Shown here one piece after another: positions 15,270 through 23,265 of a stretch of DNA of 23,690 nucleotides. This DNA comes from an uncultured Mailhella sp. (lineage in GTDB: Bacteria; Desulfobacterota; Desulfovibrionia; Desulfovibrionales; Desulfovibrionaceae): NCBI GenBank assembly GCA_944324625.1, contig CALUWZ010000006.1, positions 1-23,690 on the forward strand, in the 5' to 3' direction. The notes under the pieces were generated by a model, which searched no databases, had not been told where the DNA came from, and saw nothing but the letters and a program-made list of their open reading frames with translations. Made by a program: the position numbers and the translations under genes. The first letter of the stretch is position 1; every line of letters begins with the position of its first letter.

Positions 15270-16271
15270 ATGGCTCATTCACAGGCTGTCACCCTGCTTG
15301 ACGCGGCAAAGCGTTTTGACGGAACGGGCAAAATCGCCAAATTGGTGGAAATTATGTCCCAAACCAATGAAATTCTGGAGGACGCCCTCTGGCTTGAGGG
15401 CAATCTGCCCACAGGCCACAGAACCACGGTGCGCACGGGCCTGCCTTCTGCCACATGGCGTTTGTTGAACTACGGCGTACAGCCGGGCAAAAGCACCGCA
15501 AAAACCGTGGACGATACCTGCGGCATGCTGGAAGCCTATGCGGAAGTGGACAAATCCCTTGCGGATCTGAACGGCGCCACTGCCGACTGGCGCATGAGCG
15601 AAGAAGCAGGCTTTGTGGAAGCCATGAATCAGGAAATGGCAAAAACCCTGTTTTACGGCAATACCCGTGAAGAACCGCAGAAATTTATGGGGCTCAGTCC
15701 CCGCTACAATGCGCTTTCCGGTTTTGAAAGCGCGCAGAATGTGCTGGACTTCGGCGGCAGGGGCAGTGCCAATACGTCAATCTGGCTCTGCGGCTGGGGA
15801 GAAAATACCCTGCACGGCATTTTTCCCAAGGGCTCGCAGGCAGGCCTGCAGATTAAAGACCTTGGGGAACAGACTCTTGTTGACGACAACGGCGGCCATT
15901 ATCAGGGCTACCGAAGCCATTTCAAATGGGACTGCGGCCTTTCCCTGCGCGACTGGCGCTATGCCGTGCGCATCTGCAATATAGATACGGCGGGCTTTGC
16001 GGAAATCATCAACGGCACAACCCAAAACGCAGGCACAAACCTTATCCGCCTGATGATTGCGGCGGCAAACAAAATCCCTTCTGCCAACAAGGCAAAAATG
16101 GCGTGGTACATGAACAGGGACGTCAAAACCGTACTGGACATCATGGCCATGGAAAAAGCCAATGTCCAGCTTTCCATCGAACAGGTGGAAGGCAAGCCCG
16201 TAACCCATTTTCTCGGCATGCCCATACGCCGTGTGGACGCTCTTTCCAACAATGAGGAAGCTCTGGTTTAA
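15270..16271 (+). CDS. Major capsid protein (podovirus, Bbp17-like, HK97 fold expected)
   Basis: 333 residues, close to T7 gp10A (345). The N-terminal block DAAKRFDGTGKIAKLVEIMSQ, then EGNLPTGHRTTVRTGLPSATW (43-62), GVQPGKSTAKTVDDTCGMLE, EVDKSLADLNG and NQEMAKTLFYGN, is the signature of major capsid proteins in BPP-1-like podoviruses. It builds the icosahedral shell. There is no signal peptide and no coiled-coil prodomain, which fits a separate scaffold protein encoded upstream. Expression is probably boosted by its own leader. The cement gene follows after 135 nt. Confidence 0.92.
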   Translation: MAHSQAVTLLDAAKRFDGTGKIAKLVEIMSQTNEILEDALWLEGNLPTGHRTTVRTGLPSATWRLLNYGVQPGKSTAKTVDDTCGMLEAYAEVDKSLADLNGATADWRMSEEAGFVEAMNQEMAKTLFYGNTREEPQKFMGLSPRYNALSGFESAQNVLDFGGRGSANTSIWLCGWGENTLHGIFPKGSQAGLQIKDLGEQTLVDDNGGHYQGYRSHFKWDCGLSLRDWRYAVRICNIDTAGFAEIINGTTQNAGTNLIRLMIAAANKIPSANKAKMAWYMNRDVKTVLDIMAMEKANVQLSIEQVEGKPVTHFLGMPIRRVDALSNNEEALV

Positions 16272-16406
16272 GACGCGGCGGCTTATTCGGCGGCGATGGC
16301 GGATTTGTCTGTTCTGCCGTTTTGTGCGGCGGAGCGGGCAATATGCGGCAGAAACGTTCTTTATTTTGCCGCTTTTATATAATTATATGAAAATAAAGGA
16401 AAAAAT

Positions 16407-16790
16407 ATGTACTTAGATTCTCAGCTTCTGTTTTCCCAAAACCAAAAAATCACGCAGACAGCGGTTTCCGACAAAACCGTGAATGCGGGGGACTGCGGCA
16501 GCAGCCTGCCCGTATATCCTCTTGTGCAGATTACGGAAGGGTTTGAAGGGCTCACCGCACTGACCGTGCATATCCAGGCCGCGGACAAGGAAAGCCCCGA
16601 AGAGGAAGACTGGCATACCATTATGTCTTCCAAAAAATATGCGGCAGAGGAAGTGCAGAAGCCATGCACCGTTTCTTTCGGTTCTTTGCCGCCCGAAACA
16701 GGCAAAATCCTGCGCGTGCGCTATGAAGCCGAAGGCACGGCGTCAAAAGGTGCGGTTATGGCAGCTCTTGTGCTGGACAGACAGTCCTAA
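16407..16790 (+). CDS. Bbp16-family capsid cement protein
   Basis: 127 residues beginning MYLDSQLLFSQNQKITQTAV, the characteristic start of the Bbp16 capsid-decoration family of BPP-1-like phages. The rest is a beta-rich fold: YPLVQITEGF, a strand LTALTVHIQAAD, then LRVRYEAEGTASKGAVMAALVLDRQS, the typical closing strand pair. It should bind the outside of the capsid lattice and stabilise it. AAAGGAAAAAAT precedes the ATG. Upstream, 16272-16406 is non-coding and AT-rich towards its end, with a TATAAT at 16378-16383 lacking a clear -35 box. Confidence 0.85.
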   Translation: MYLDSQLLFSQNQKITQTAVSDKTVNAGDCGSSLPVYPLVQITEGFEGLTALTVHIQAADKESPEEEDWHTIMSSKKYAAEEVQKPCTVSFGSLPPETGKILRVRYEAEGTASKGAVMAALVLDRQS

Positions 16791-16811
16791 GCCCTGATTT
16801 TGAGAATGTCG

Positions 16812-16854
16812 GCAGGCTGTGCGCCGCATGCGTGCGTCATGCGCCTGCTTTTTT
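16812..16854 (+). terminator. Nested hairpin with T-tract after the cement gene
   Basis: GCAGG (16812-16816) pairs with CCTGC (16844-16848), enclosing an inner hairpin GCATG (16826-16830) / CATGC (16838-16842). TTTTTT follows at 16849-16854. It separates the head genes from the tail genes and may be a partial terminator. The outer stem carries a 9-nt bulge, so its strength is uncertain. Confidence 0.4.
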
Positions 16855-16912
16855 CGGGCTGTATCGGGTTTGTACTTTTTGTGCGGATTCGGTGCGGCCC
16901 TACGGAGTATAT

Positions 16913-17563
16913 ATGGCTTTTTCACAAGCAGATATCTGCAATCTGGCGCTGAGCCGTGCAGGCGGCCACAGTATTTCGCAGATCACCAGCCTTGGCGAGG
17001 CAAGCACGGAGGCACGCCAGTGCGCGGTAAAATTTCCCCATGTGCTGCGTTCGGCCCTGCGTGCCTATCCGTGGCGTTTTGCGGTAAAGGAAATTGCCCT
17101 TGCCCTTCTCGGCACGGGGGCGGAGCTTGCCCTCGGCGGCGGAAAAATCAAGGACAATATCCGTTACCAAAGTCTTTTTTATTACCAATATCCTGAGGAG
17201 TGCCTGCAGATTTTGGCCGTCAGTCCCGTAAACGGCAAAAAAGGAAATTACGGTGCCGAAAGCGCGGAATATACGGTGGAACGCCTCGGGGACGGCACAA
17301 AGGTTATTGTCACCCCCTGTGTGCAGGCGGTTTTGACCTGTTCTTCCTATGCCGACGATCCGAGCATTTGGGACAGCCTTTTTTTGGATGCCTTTGCATG
17401 GCAGCTGGCAGGCGAGCTGGCGCTCAGTTTCGGTGCGGATTATTCCAAGGTGCAGGCACTGCAGAATACGGCGCAGGCGGCTTTTGAACGGGCAAAAAAC
17501 CAAGACTGCCGCGAAAGTGCCGTTCCCTGCCGTTTTTCCTCATATCTGGAGGCAAGAAAATAA
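16913..17563 (+). CDS. Tail tubular protein A (T7 gp11-like)
   Basis: 216 residues from ATG 16913, with GGAG 5-6 nt upstream; an earlier in-frame start would add a Cys-rich, non-conserved stretch. MAFSQADICNLALSRAGG, then ARQCAVKFPHVLRSALRAYPWRFAVK, is the family hallmark: a helical start, a Cys/Ala helix and the PWxFA turn. T7 gp11 (196 residues) forms a 12-mer ring below the portal and anchors the fibres. The C-terminal helices carry LFLDAFAWQLAGELALSFGADYSK. The stop overlaps the tail tubular B start by one base (TAATG). Confidence 0.9.
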   Translation: MAFSQADICNLALSRAGGHSISQITSLGEASTEARQCAVKFPHVLRSALRAYPWRFAVKEIALALLGTGAELALGGGKIKDNIRYQSLFYYQYPEECLQILAVSPVNGKKGNYGAESAEYTVERLGDGTKVIVTPCVQAVLTCSSYADDPSIWDSLFLDAFAWQLAGELALSFGADYSKVQALQNTAQAAFERAKNQDCRESAVPCRFSSYLEARK

Positions 17564-19704
17564 TGGCGTTTTACGGATTTCAGAGCAGTTTCACCGCAGG
17601 CGAACTTTCGCCGTCCCTTGCGGTGCGCGTGGATCTGGCACGCTATCAGTCAGGGTGCAGTCTGCTGGAAAACATGGTGGTGCACCCCCACGGCGGCGCA
17701 AGCAAGCGCAGCGGTTTCCGCTGTCTGGCAGAGCTGCCCGGAAAAGCGCGGCTCATGCCCTTTGTTTTTTCTCCGTCGGAAACCTATGTGCTGGCATGGG
17801 CGGACAAAAACCTGTCTTTTTTTACCCGTGAGGGGCAGGTTGTTGACAGCACGGGAAATCCTTATGTGCTGGAAACGCCTTTTTCCTATGAGGCGGCGGC
17901 AAAAATGGGGTTTGTGCAGAGTGCTGACGTTGTTTATCTGGTCAGCGAGGATTTTCCGCCCCATAAGCTTTCCCGCTTTGACCATGACCAATGGAAATTG
18001 GAAGAAGTGGATTTCAGTCCGAAAGTCAGTGCGCCGTCAGGCCTGAAAGGCGTTTTGCACGACGTGCGCACCGATGCGGAAAAAATCAGCGACGGACTGG
18101 GCAGGCGCAGCTGGCATTATGTTGTGACGCAGATTGACGAAAAAGGGGAAGAAAGCCTGCCGAGCGAGCCCTGTTCCGTTGAGGGGCCCGAAAACCTGCG
18201 TCAGACCTGCTACCCCAAGCTGACGTGGGAGGCCTGCGAAAAGGCAACGGAATACCGTATTTATCAGGGAAAAAACGGCAAGTACGGCTATATCGGAAGC
18301 AGTCTCGGCCCAAGCTTCGACGCCAAAAACATTGCCCCCGACATGACGGAATGTCCGCCTGAAGCGCACAATCCTTTTGCTGAAGGCAATTATCCCTGCT
18401 GCGTGTGTTTTTATCAGCAGAGGCTGGTTTTTGCAGGCTCCAAAAAACGTCCGCAGACCCTGTGGTTTTCCAGAACGGGCAATTTTGAATCCTTTACCCG
18501 CTCATCGCCCACCCGTGCCGATGACGCCATGGAAATCAGCATTGCGGGCAATGAGGTTTCGCGCATCAACTGGCTGGTTTCCCTGCGCACGCTTTTGGTG
18601 GGCACAAGCGGAACGGAATGGGAGGTCAAAAGTTCGGGCGGTGCGCTTACGGCGTCGGATATTTCCCTTGTGCCCCAGTCCTACAGGGGGTCGTCGTCCC
18701 TGCCTGCGCTTATTGTGGGCAACAGCGTTCTGCATGTTACAAGAACGCACAGGGAAGTTCGGGATTTGATGTATGATTTCGGTTCGGACTCCTATTCGGG
18801 GTCGGACCATGCGGTGCTGGCGGGCCATTTGTTTGAAAACCACGGCATTTCGGACTGGGCGTATCAGCAGAGTCCCGACTCGGTCATCTGGTGCGTGCGC
18901 GATGACGGTGTTCTGCTCGGGCATACGTTTCTGCGCGAACATGAAGTTTTTGCATGGCACAGGCACAGTACCAAGGGAAAATTTCTGAGCGTGTGCGTTC
19001 TGCCTTCAAGCCGTGCGGACGAACTTTTCTGCGTGACGGAACGTTTTGTAAACGGCAGAACCGTTTATTTTCTGGAACGCATGGAAAACTGTCCTGACAT
19101 GGACGAAGAAAGCGGAGCCCTTTCGGACAAAACACTCTTTTATGCGGACTGCGCCCTGCATTACTCGGCAGGGGAGCACGGCGGAAAACCCGTGCGCTAT
19201 GTGGGCGGTCTGGAACATCTTTTAGGCGAAAGCGTGGCAGTGTGTGCGGACGGCGCCGTATGTCCCCCTCAGACCGTACGGCGCATACGGGTGCAGGATG
19301 AAGAGGATGAGGAGGGCGGACGGGAAATTACGGGCATAGATCTCGGTTATTATGCCAAAAACGTGACGGCAGGTCTCGGTTATGCCGCAAAGCTCAAAAG
19401 CATGCCTTTGGAGGCGGAAGGAGCATACGGCAGTACGCTCGGCAGGCGCAAGACCTTGCAGAAAATCGGCATTTATTTCCGAAATACCAATTTTGCCAAA
19501 ATAGGCGCGGATTTTGAGCGCATGGACGAAGTGAAGTGGCGCAGAAACGAAAAGCCCGGCGAGCCGGTGCGCCTGCATACGGATTATGCCTTTATGCACC
19601 TTGGGCAGAGCTATGCCAATCAAAGCTATGCCTGCGTCATGAGCGACGCGCCCCTGCCTTTGACCGTACTGGCTGTTTTGCCCGAAGTGGGCGTGGGCAC
19701 GTAA
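17563..19704 (+). CDS. Tail tubular protein B (T7 gp12-like nozzle protein)
   Basis: 713 residues, similar in size to T7 gp12 (794). The start FYGFQSSFTAGELSPSLAVRVD and the following YQSGCSLLENMVVHPHGGASKRSGF are classic for the family: the GELSP turn and the RxGxxxxxxx-PxGGxxRRPGF element. Later blocks include RLVFAGSKKRPQTLWFSRTGNFESF, GTSGTEWEV and YRGSSSLPALIVGNSVLHVTRTHREVRDL, all typical beta-propeller segments. Six copies form the tail nozzle that closes the DNA channel. The ribosome site GGAGG lies within the end of the preceding gene, so the two tail proteins are probably coupled. Confidence 0.93.
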   Translation: MAFYGFQSSFTAGELSPSLAVRVDLARYQSGCSLLENMVVHPHGGASKRSGFRCLAELPGKARLMPFVFSPSETYVLAWADKNLSFFTREGQVVDSTGNPYVLETPFSYEAAAKMGFVQSADVVYLVSEDFPPHKLSRFDHDQWKLEEVDFSPKVSAPSGLKGVLHDVRTDAEKISDGLGRRSWHYVVTQIDEKGEESLPSEPCSVEGPENLRQTCYPKLTWEACEKATEYRIYQGKNGKYGYIGSSLGPSFDAKNIAPDMTECPPEAHNPFAEGNYPCCVCFYQQRLVFAGSKKRPQTLWFSRTGNFESFTRSSPTRADDAMEISIAGNEVSRINWLVSLRTLLVGTSGTEWEVKSSGGALTASDISLVPQSYRGSSSLPALIVGNSVLHVTRTHREVRDLMYDFGSDSYSGSDHAVLAGHLFENHGISDWAYQQSPDSVIWCVRDDGVLLGHTFLREHEVFAWHRHSTKGKFLSVCVLPSSRADELFCVTERFVNGRTVYFLERMENCPDMDEESGALSDKTLFYADCALHYSAGEHGGKPVRYVGGLEHLLGESVAVCADGAVCPPQTVRRIRVQDEEDEEGGREITGIDLGYYAKNVTAGLGYAAKLKSMPLEAEGAYGSTLGRRKTLQKIGIYFRNTNFAKIGADFERMDEVKWRRNEKPGEPVRLHTDYAFMHLGQSYANQSYACVMSDAPLPLTVLAVLPEVGVGT

Positions 19705-19756
19705 GCGAAAAATCCGCAGCCGTTTTTAGGCGTTTTGACAATGCAGGAAAGAAAGC

Positions 19757-20473
19757 ATGAATGAAAAAAGAAAAACAACAGGCAGAAAAACAGGGGACAA
19801 AAGCAGGCAGCACGGCGCGGCGCGCGTCAATGCGGAAGAGCGTTCCCGCGGGAGCGGCGCTTTTTCCGCTATGTTTCCCAAGGGCGGCGATTGTAACGGT
19901 TTTTCCCCCGGTGCAAAAATTTGCGGAACATACGGTTCTTATGAACTTGTCAGGGCGGACAGGGAAAACGTGGACAAATATTTTGAGGCGTGCCTTGATA
20001 TTGTCTGTGCTGATGAGCTCTGCGAAGCGTGGCAGCTGTACCGCATGAGCATGCAGGATGTTTTGAAAAAAGTTCTGTCCCTTGCCGAACACGGCAGGGG
20101 CGAAGCGTATTTTCTGCTTTTTCACGACCCGTTTTCGGGCGTCCGTGTTGTTGGGCTCGGCGGAGTCAGTCCGCTCGGCGACCTTGGCGGCACGGCGGCG
20201 GAAATTTGGTTTGCGGGCGAAAGCCTTGCAAATCACAAACGCTTTTTGGCGGAACACGCAAAAGCCATTTTGGCCGCGGTACTGCAAAAACACCCTGTTT
20301 TGCTGAACATCTGCGCAGGGTGGAATTTTCAGGCCCTGCGTCTGGCAAAAGATCTGGGCTTTTGCGTGGAAAAGGATTTTGTGCGCGCAGGCAGGGACAG
20401 GGCGCTGTTTCGGCGTTTTTACCTGACTAGGGAAAATTTTGAGAAAAAACACAATAACCAGCTGCAGTTATAA
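19757..20473 (+). CDS. Second GNAT-like protein (internal virion protein A / T7 gp13 position)
   Basis: 238 residues. Residues 1-55 are basic, polar and probably disordered. From YELVRADRENVDKYF the protein reads as a GNAT domain: EAWQLYRMS, a core strand VVGLGGVSPL with GDLGGTAAEIWF, a helix LAEHAKAILAAVLQ, and CAGWNFQALRLAKDLGF (186-202), the terminal helix that contacts the pantetheine arm in true acetyltransferases. Acetyltransferase-like proteins sit between tail tubular B and the gp14-like protein in many podoviruses and are packaged or help assembly; catalysis is unproven. AGGAAAG precedes the ATG. The gene is distinct from the other GNAT-like gene near the terminase. Confidence 0.7.
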   Translation: MNEKRKTTGRKTGDKSRQHGAARVNAEERSRGSGAFSAMFPKGGDCNGFSPGAKICGTYGSYELVRADRENVDKYFEACLDIVCADELCEAWQLYRMSMQDVLKKVLSLAEHGRGEAYFLLFHDPFSGVRVVGLGGVSPLGDLGGTAAEIWFAGESLANHKRFLAEHAKAILAAVLQKHPVLLNICAGWNFQALRLAKDLGFCVEKDFVRAGRDRALFRRFYLTRENFEKKHNNQLQL

Positions 20474-20482
20474 GGAAAAAAT

Positions 20483-21043
20483 ATGTGTGTACCAAGTACG
20501 GTGATGACGGGCATAAGCGTGCTGGGTTCTGCCCTCGGCATGGCGGACAGCCTTGCGGGGCAAAGGCGGCAGGCGGAAGAGGCAAGGCAGGCGCAGGCGC
20601 AGGCCGTGCAGAATGCGGAAACTGCACGCCAAAATGCACGGCAGGCCCTTTCGGACGGCGAAAAGGAAAAGGAAAAAATCCGTTTGGAGCAAAAAGCCCT
20701 GCAGAGCCAAAAGGCAGTGCAGTACGGCGCAGGGAATGTTTCTCTTGCGGGCGGCAGTCCGCTGAATGTTCTGGCCGATATGGCGCAGAAAGGCGAATAC
20801 ATGGCGCAGGAAGCAGGGGAAGCGGCACGGCGCAGGGCCGAACAGTACGAACGGCAGGCGCAGAATTATTTGGGACAGGATTTTTATGTGAGTCCCTTCG
20901 GCACGGCGGAGACAGTTCTTTCGGGCATAAGCTCTGCGGCGGACGGTTTTTCGGCACTGCAGGGCAGCGGCAAAAATTCGGCAAAATCAAATTTTGTCGG
21001 CAAAAGTTCCCAAAATCCGCGGCGGGGGCCCAATTATTTTTAG
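20483..21043 (+). CDS. Internal virion protein, T7 gp14-like (ejection protein)
   Basis: 186 residues. A short hydrophobic N-terminus (VMTGISVLGSALGMADSLAG) is followed by a Gln/Ala-rich coiled coil at ~27-75, then YGAGNVSLAGGSPLNVLAD (81-99), a motif widely shared by podovirus internal core proteins, another helix GEYMAQEAGEAARRRAEQYERQ, and a Gly/Ser-rich tail. Proteins of this type are stored in the head and ejected first to form the channel through the outer membrane. TAAGGA precedes the ATG. It is followed after 16 nt directly by the tail fibre, without the large core proteins expected in a T7-type virion. Confidence 0.75.
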   Translation: MCVPSTVMTGISVLGSALGMADSLAGQRRQAEEARQAQAQAVQNAETARQNARQALSDGEKEKEKIRLEQKALQSQKAVQYGAGNVSLAGGSPLNVLADMAQKGEYMAQEAGEAARRRAEQYERQAQNYLGQDFYVSPFGTAETVLSGISSAADGFSALQGSGKNSAKSNFVGKSSQNPRRGPNYF

Positions 21044-21059
21044 CTGATAAGGATATTCT

Positions 21060-22274
21060 ATGACAGTAGCAAGCACGCTGAACAAAAAGCATTATGAGGG
21101 CAACGGCCTTACCACGGAATTTCCTTTGCCCTTTGAGGCGGCAGACAAGGCCCATATTTTTGCCGTTGTAAAAAAAGGTTTGGAAATAAGCGATGTTATA
21201 ACAAATTATGACGTGGATTTATCCAGAAAAGTTTTTATTTATCCGGTCAGCGGCACGCCTTTGCAGGCAGGGGAAAAGCTGACCGTGTACCGAAAAATTC
21301 CCCTGACGCAGGTGGTTGACCTTGAAAATGCAGGGGCGTTTCATCCCGAAGTTTTGGAGCATGACGGCTTTGACCGCATAGTCATGCAGATACAGCAGCT
21401 TGACGAGGCCATAAACAGAGCCCTGAAAATTGACATTACCGATACCCGAGATGTTTCGGGGCTTTTGCAGGAACTTTTTACAGCCCGCGACGAGGCGGTT
21501 TTAATGGCAGATTCCGCCAAGGAGGAGGCAGGCAAGGCAAAAAGCGGGGCAGAACTTGCCAAGGCATGGGCAGAGAGCGGCGAAAATCCCGACCCTGCCG
21601 ATCCCGAAAGCAGAAGTGCCAAGTATTGGGCGCTGAAAGCGGCGGAAATCATTCCTTTTGCGGATTACGAACAGGCAGGCAAGGTGCAGATTGACCGTGA
21701 AAGCCTTGCCGTGGACGAAAAAGGGCTTGTTTCCGTCCGCCGTGATCTTTTGGATTTGCTGTCCCGTCACGATGCGGATATTGCCGAAATCAGCGCGTTT
21801 TTGGATGCCTATGTTTTGGCGCAGGCTTTTTTTGCGGGTGATTTTAAAATTTCCCATAAACATGCCTTGGACGGTTTTCTGCTCTGTGACGGGTCTGCGG
21901 TAAGCCGCAAGACATACGCCGCGTTGTTTGCGGTTATCGGAACGGCATACGGCGCAGGCGACGGCAGCACGACATTCAGCCTGCCCGATCTGCGCGGCCG
22001 TTTCATTCAGGGTGCCGTTCAGGGAGAAGGCGGCGATTTGGGAGAATACAAAGAGGCGGGCCTGCCGAACATTACGGGGCATGTTGACGCACCTGTTTCA
22101 AACGCGGGAAAGTTTTCGGGAGCGTTATTTTTTGATAATACAGGAAAATCCACGGTTTTAACAAATAACTCGTATTGTGTAAAATTTGATGCGTCACGTT
22201 CGAACCCCATCTACGGAAATTCGTCAACCGTTCAGCCGCCTGCCGCGGCTTTGAACGTATTTATCAAATATTAG
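21060..22274 (+). CDS. Tail fibre with T7-like N-terminus and phage tail collar domain
   Basis: 404 residues. The N-terminal ~130 (KKHYEGNGLTTEFPLPFEAADKA...HPEVLEHDGFDRIVMQIQQLDEAINRAL) resemble the virion-attachment domain of T7-type fibres, which docks to the tail tubular proteins. Residues ~140-190 are Ala/Glu/Lys-rich and probably a trimeric coiled coil. A collar domain starts near 268: DGFLLCDGSAVSRKTYAALFAVIGTAYGAGDGSTTFSLPDLRGRFI. The last ~60 residues (SNPIYGNSSTVQPPAAALNVFIKY) form the receptor-facing tip. DNA at about 22,120-22,200 is clearly AT-richer than the rest of the gene. AAGGAT precedes the ATG. The protein should bind the host surface receptor. Confidence 0.85.
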   Translation: MTVASTLNKKHYEGNGLTTEFPLPFEAADKAHIFAVVKKGLEISDVITNYDVDLSRKVFIYPVSGTPLQAGEKLTVYRKIPLTQVVDLENAGAFHPEVLEHDGFDRIVMQIQQLDEAINRALKIDITDTRDVSGLLQELFTARDEAVLMADSAKEEAGKAKSGAELAKAWAESGENPDPADPESRSAKYWALKAAEIIPFADYEQAGKVQIDRESLAVDEKGLVSVRRDLLDLLSRHDADIAEISAFLDAYVLAQAFFAGDFKISHKHALDGFLLCDGSAVSRKTYAALFAVIGTAYGAGDGSTTFSLPDLRGRFIQGAVQGEGGDLGEYKEAGLPNITGHVDAPVSNAGKFSGALFFDNTGKSTVLTNNSYCVKFDASRSNPIYGNSSTVQPPAAALNVFIKY

Positions 22275-22282
22275 GAGCTGTT

Positions 22283-22894
22283 ATGCAGTATTTTTCGTAT
22301 AAAGACAATACAAAGGAATATACGGGCAGCGGGCCTGCGCAAATTGACCCGCTGGAAAGCGAAAAGCAGGGGCAAAATATTTACTTACTGCCTGCAAACG
22401 CAGTTTTTGCCGCACCGCCCGAAGAAAAAGACGGCTTTGCGCGTGTTTGGAACGGCACGGCGTGGGAATACGCAGAAGACCGCCGCGGAACAAAATACTG
22501 GCTTCCCGGTGACACGTGGCAGAGTGAACCCCATGAAATGAAAGAGCTTGGGGCATTGCCTGAGGGCGCAGTATTGGAACGTCCTGCAAAAACGCCCGAA
22601 GAACTGGCACGGGAGGAACTGGACAAAGCCAAAGCCGAACGTGCGGAAGCCGTGCAGAATATTGCCGTGGAAGTGGACGGCATGGTCTTTGACGGCAACG
22701 AGGACGCACAAAGAAGAATTTCCGTTGCCATAACAACCGCCGATATTACAGGGCAGCAGCGTGTTGACTGGGTTCTGAAAAACAACACCGTCGCCGATGT
22801 GACCCGCGGCCAGCTGGAAAAGGTGCTTGCCCTTTCCATGCAGAAAATGCAGGAACTTTGGACAAAACCGTATGAGGGCAGTCATGCTGAATAA
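22283..22894 (+). CDS. Tail-fibre-associated protein with DUF4376-type C-terminus
   Basis: 203 residues; AGGAG overlaps the fibre stop, 5-6 nt before the ATG. The N-terminal half has the WNGTAWEY and GTKYWLPGDTWQSEPHEMKELGALPEGA segments found in fibre-assembly-like and fibre-adjacent phage proteins. The C-terminal half (~127-200), IAVEVDGMVFDGNEDAQRRISVAI...VDWVLKNNTVADVTRGQLEKVL, matches the DUF4376 pattern of prophage proteins encoded next to tail fibres. A chaperone or fibre-tip partner role is likely from position. A helical Lys/Glu/Ala linker joins the two halves. Confidence 0.7.
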   Translation: MQYFSYKDNTKEYTGSGPAQIDPLESEKQGQNIYLLPANAVFAAPPEEKDGFARVWNGTAWEYAEDRRGTKYWLPGDTWQSEPHEMKELGALPEGAVLERPAKTPEELAREELDKAKAERAEAVQNIAVEVDGMVFDGNEDAQRRISVAITTADITGQQRVDWVLKNNTVADVTRGQLEKVLALSMQKMQELWTKPYEGSHAE

Positions 22895-23243
22895 AGTAAA
22901 AGAGTTTTTTGTTTCACTGCGGCAGGATAAGGAAAAATTTCTTTCCCGCCTGCGGGACGGCCTTATCCGCGAAAGCCTGTGGGGGCGCGCAAAACGTCTT
23001 TTGGTCTGTTTTGACCAGTTTTTGAACGTCCTTATTCTGAACGGCAGGGAAGACGAAACCCTGAGTTCCCGTTTTTACAGGTGGGGCAGAAAGGGCGGAT
23101 TTTGGCACAGCCTTCCCGAAAAAATTGCGGATACGCTGCTTTTCTTTGATTACGGGGAGGAAAACGGCAGGAAAATAGGCCACTGCGAAAAATCTTTCCG
23201 CAATGAGCTTAAACGCACGGGCTTTCCCTTGGAAATGCGGTAA
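22884..23243 (+). CDS. Small conserved phage protein near the lysis genes, function unknown
   Basis: 119 residues from ATG 22884 (GAGGG 5-6 nt upstream), overlapping the previous gene by 11 nt. An in-frame ATG at 22872 is possible but poorly placed. Landmarks are LLVCFDQFLNVLILNGREDETLSSRFYRWG and HCEKSFRNELKRTGFPLEMR. The pattern LDQxLN...DETxSSR ... HC is shared by small proteins near holin genes in many prophages of Proteobacteria. The name UvrD-like seen for some relatives is not supported by any motif here. A segment near residue 35-45 is hydrophobic but short, so membrane attachment is possible though weak. Confidence 0.65.
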   Translation: MLNKVKEFFVSLRQDKEKFLSRLRDGLIRESLWGRAKRLLVCFDQFLNVLILNGREDETLSSRFYRWGRKGGFWHSLPEKIADTLLFFDYGEENGRKIGHCEKSFRNELKRTGFPLEMR

Positions 23244-23265
23244 GTTTCGGAAAAAGGAGGGATCA

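Noticed and set aside
20427..21155. Overlapping frames on both strands across the gp14-like gene
   Set aside because: Arg/Gly/Ala- or Pro/Cys-rich shadows of a GC-rich coiled-coil gene; none has a ribosome site or family signature.
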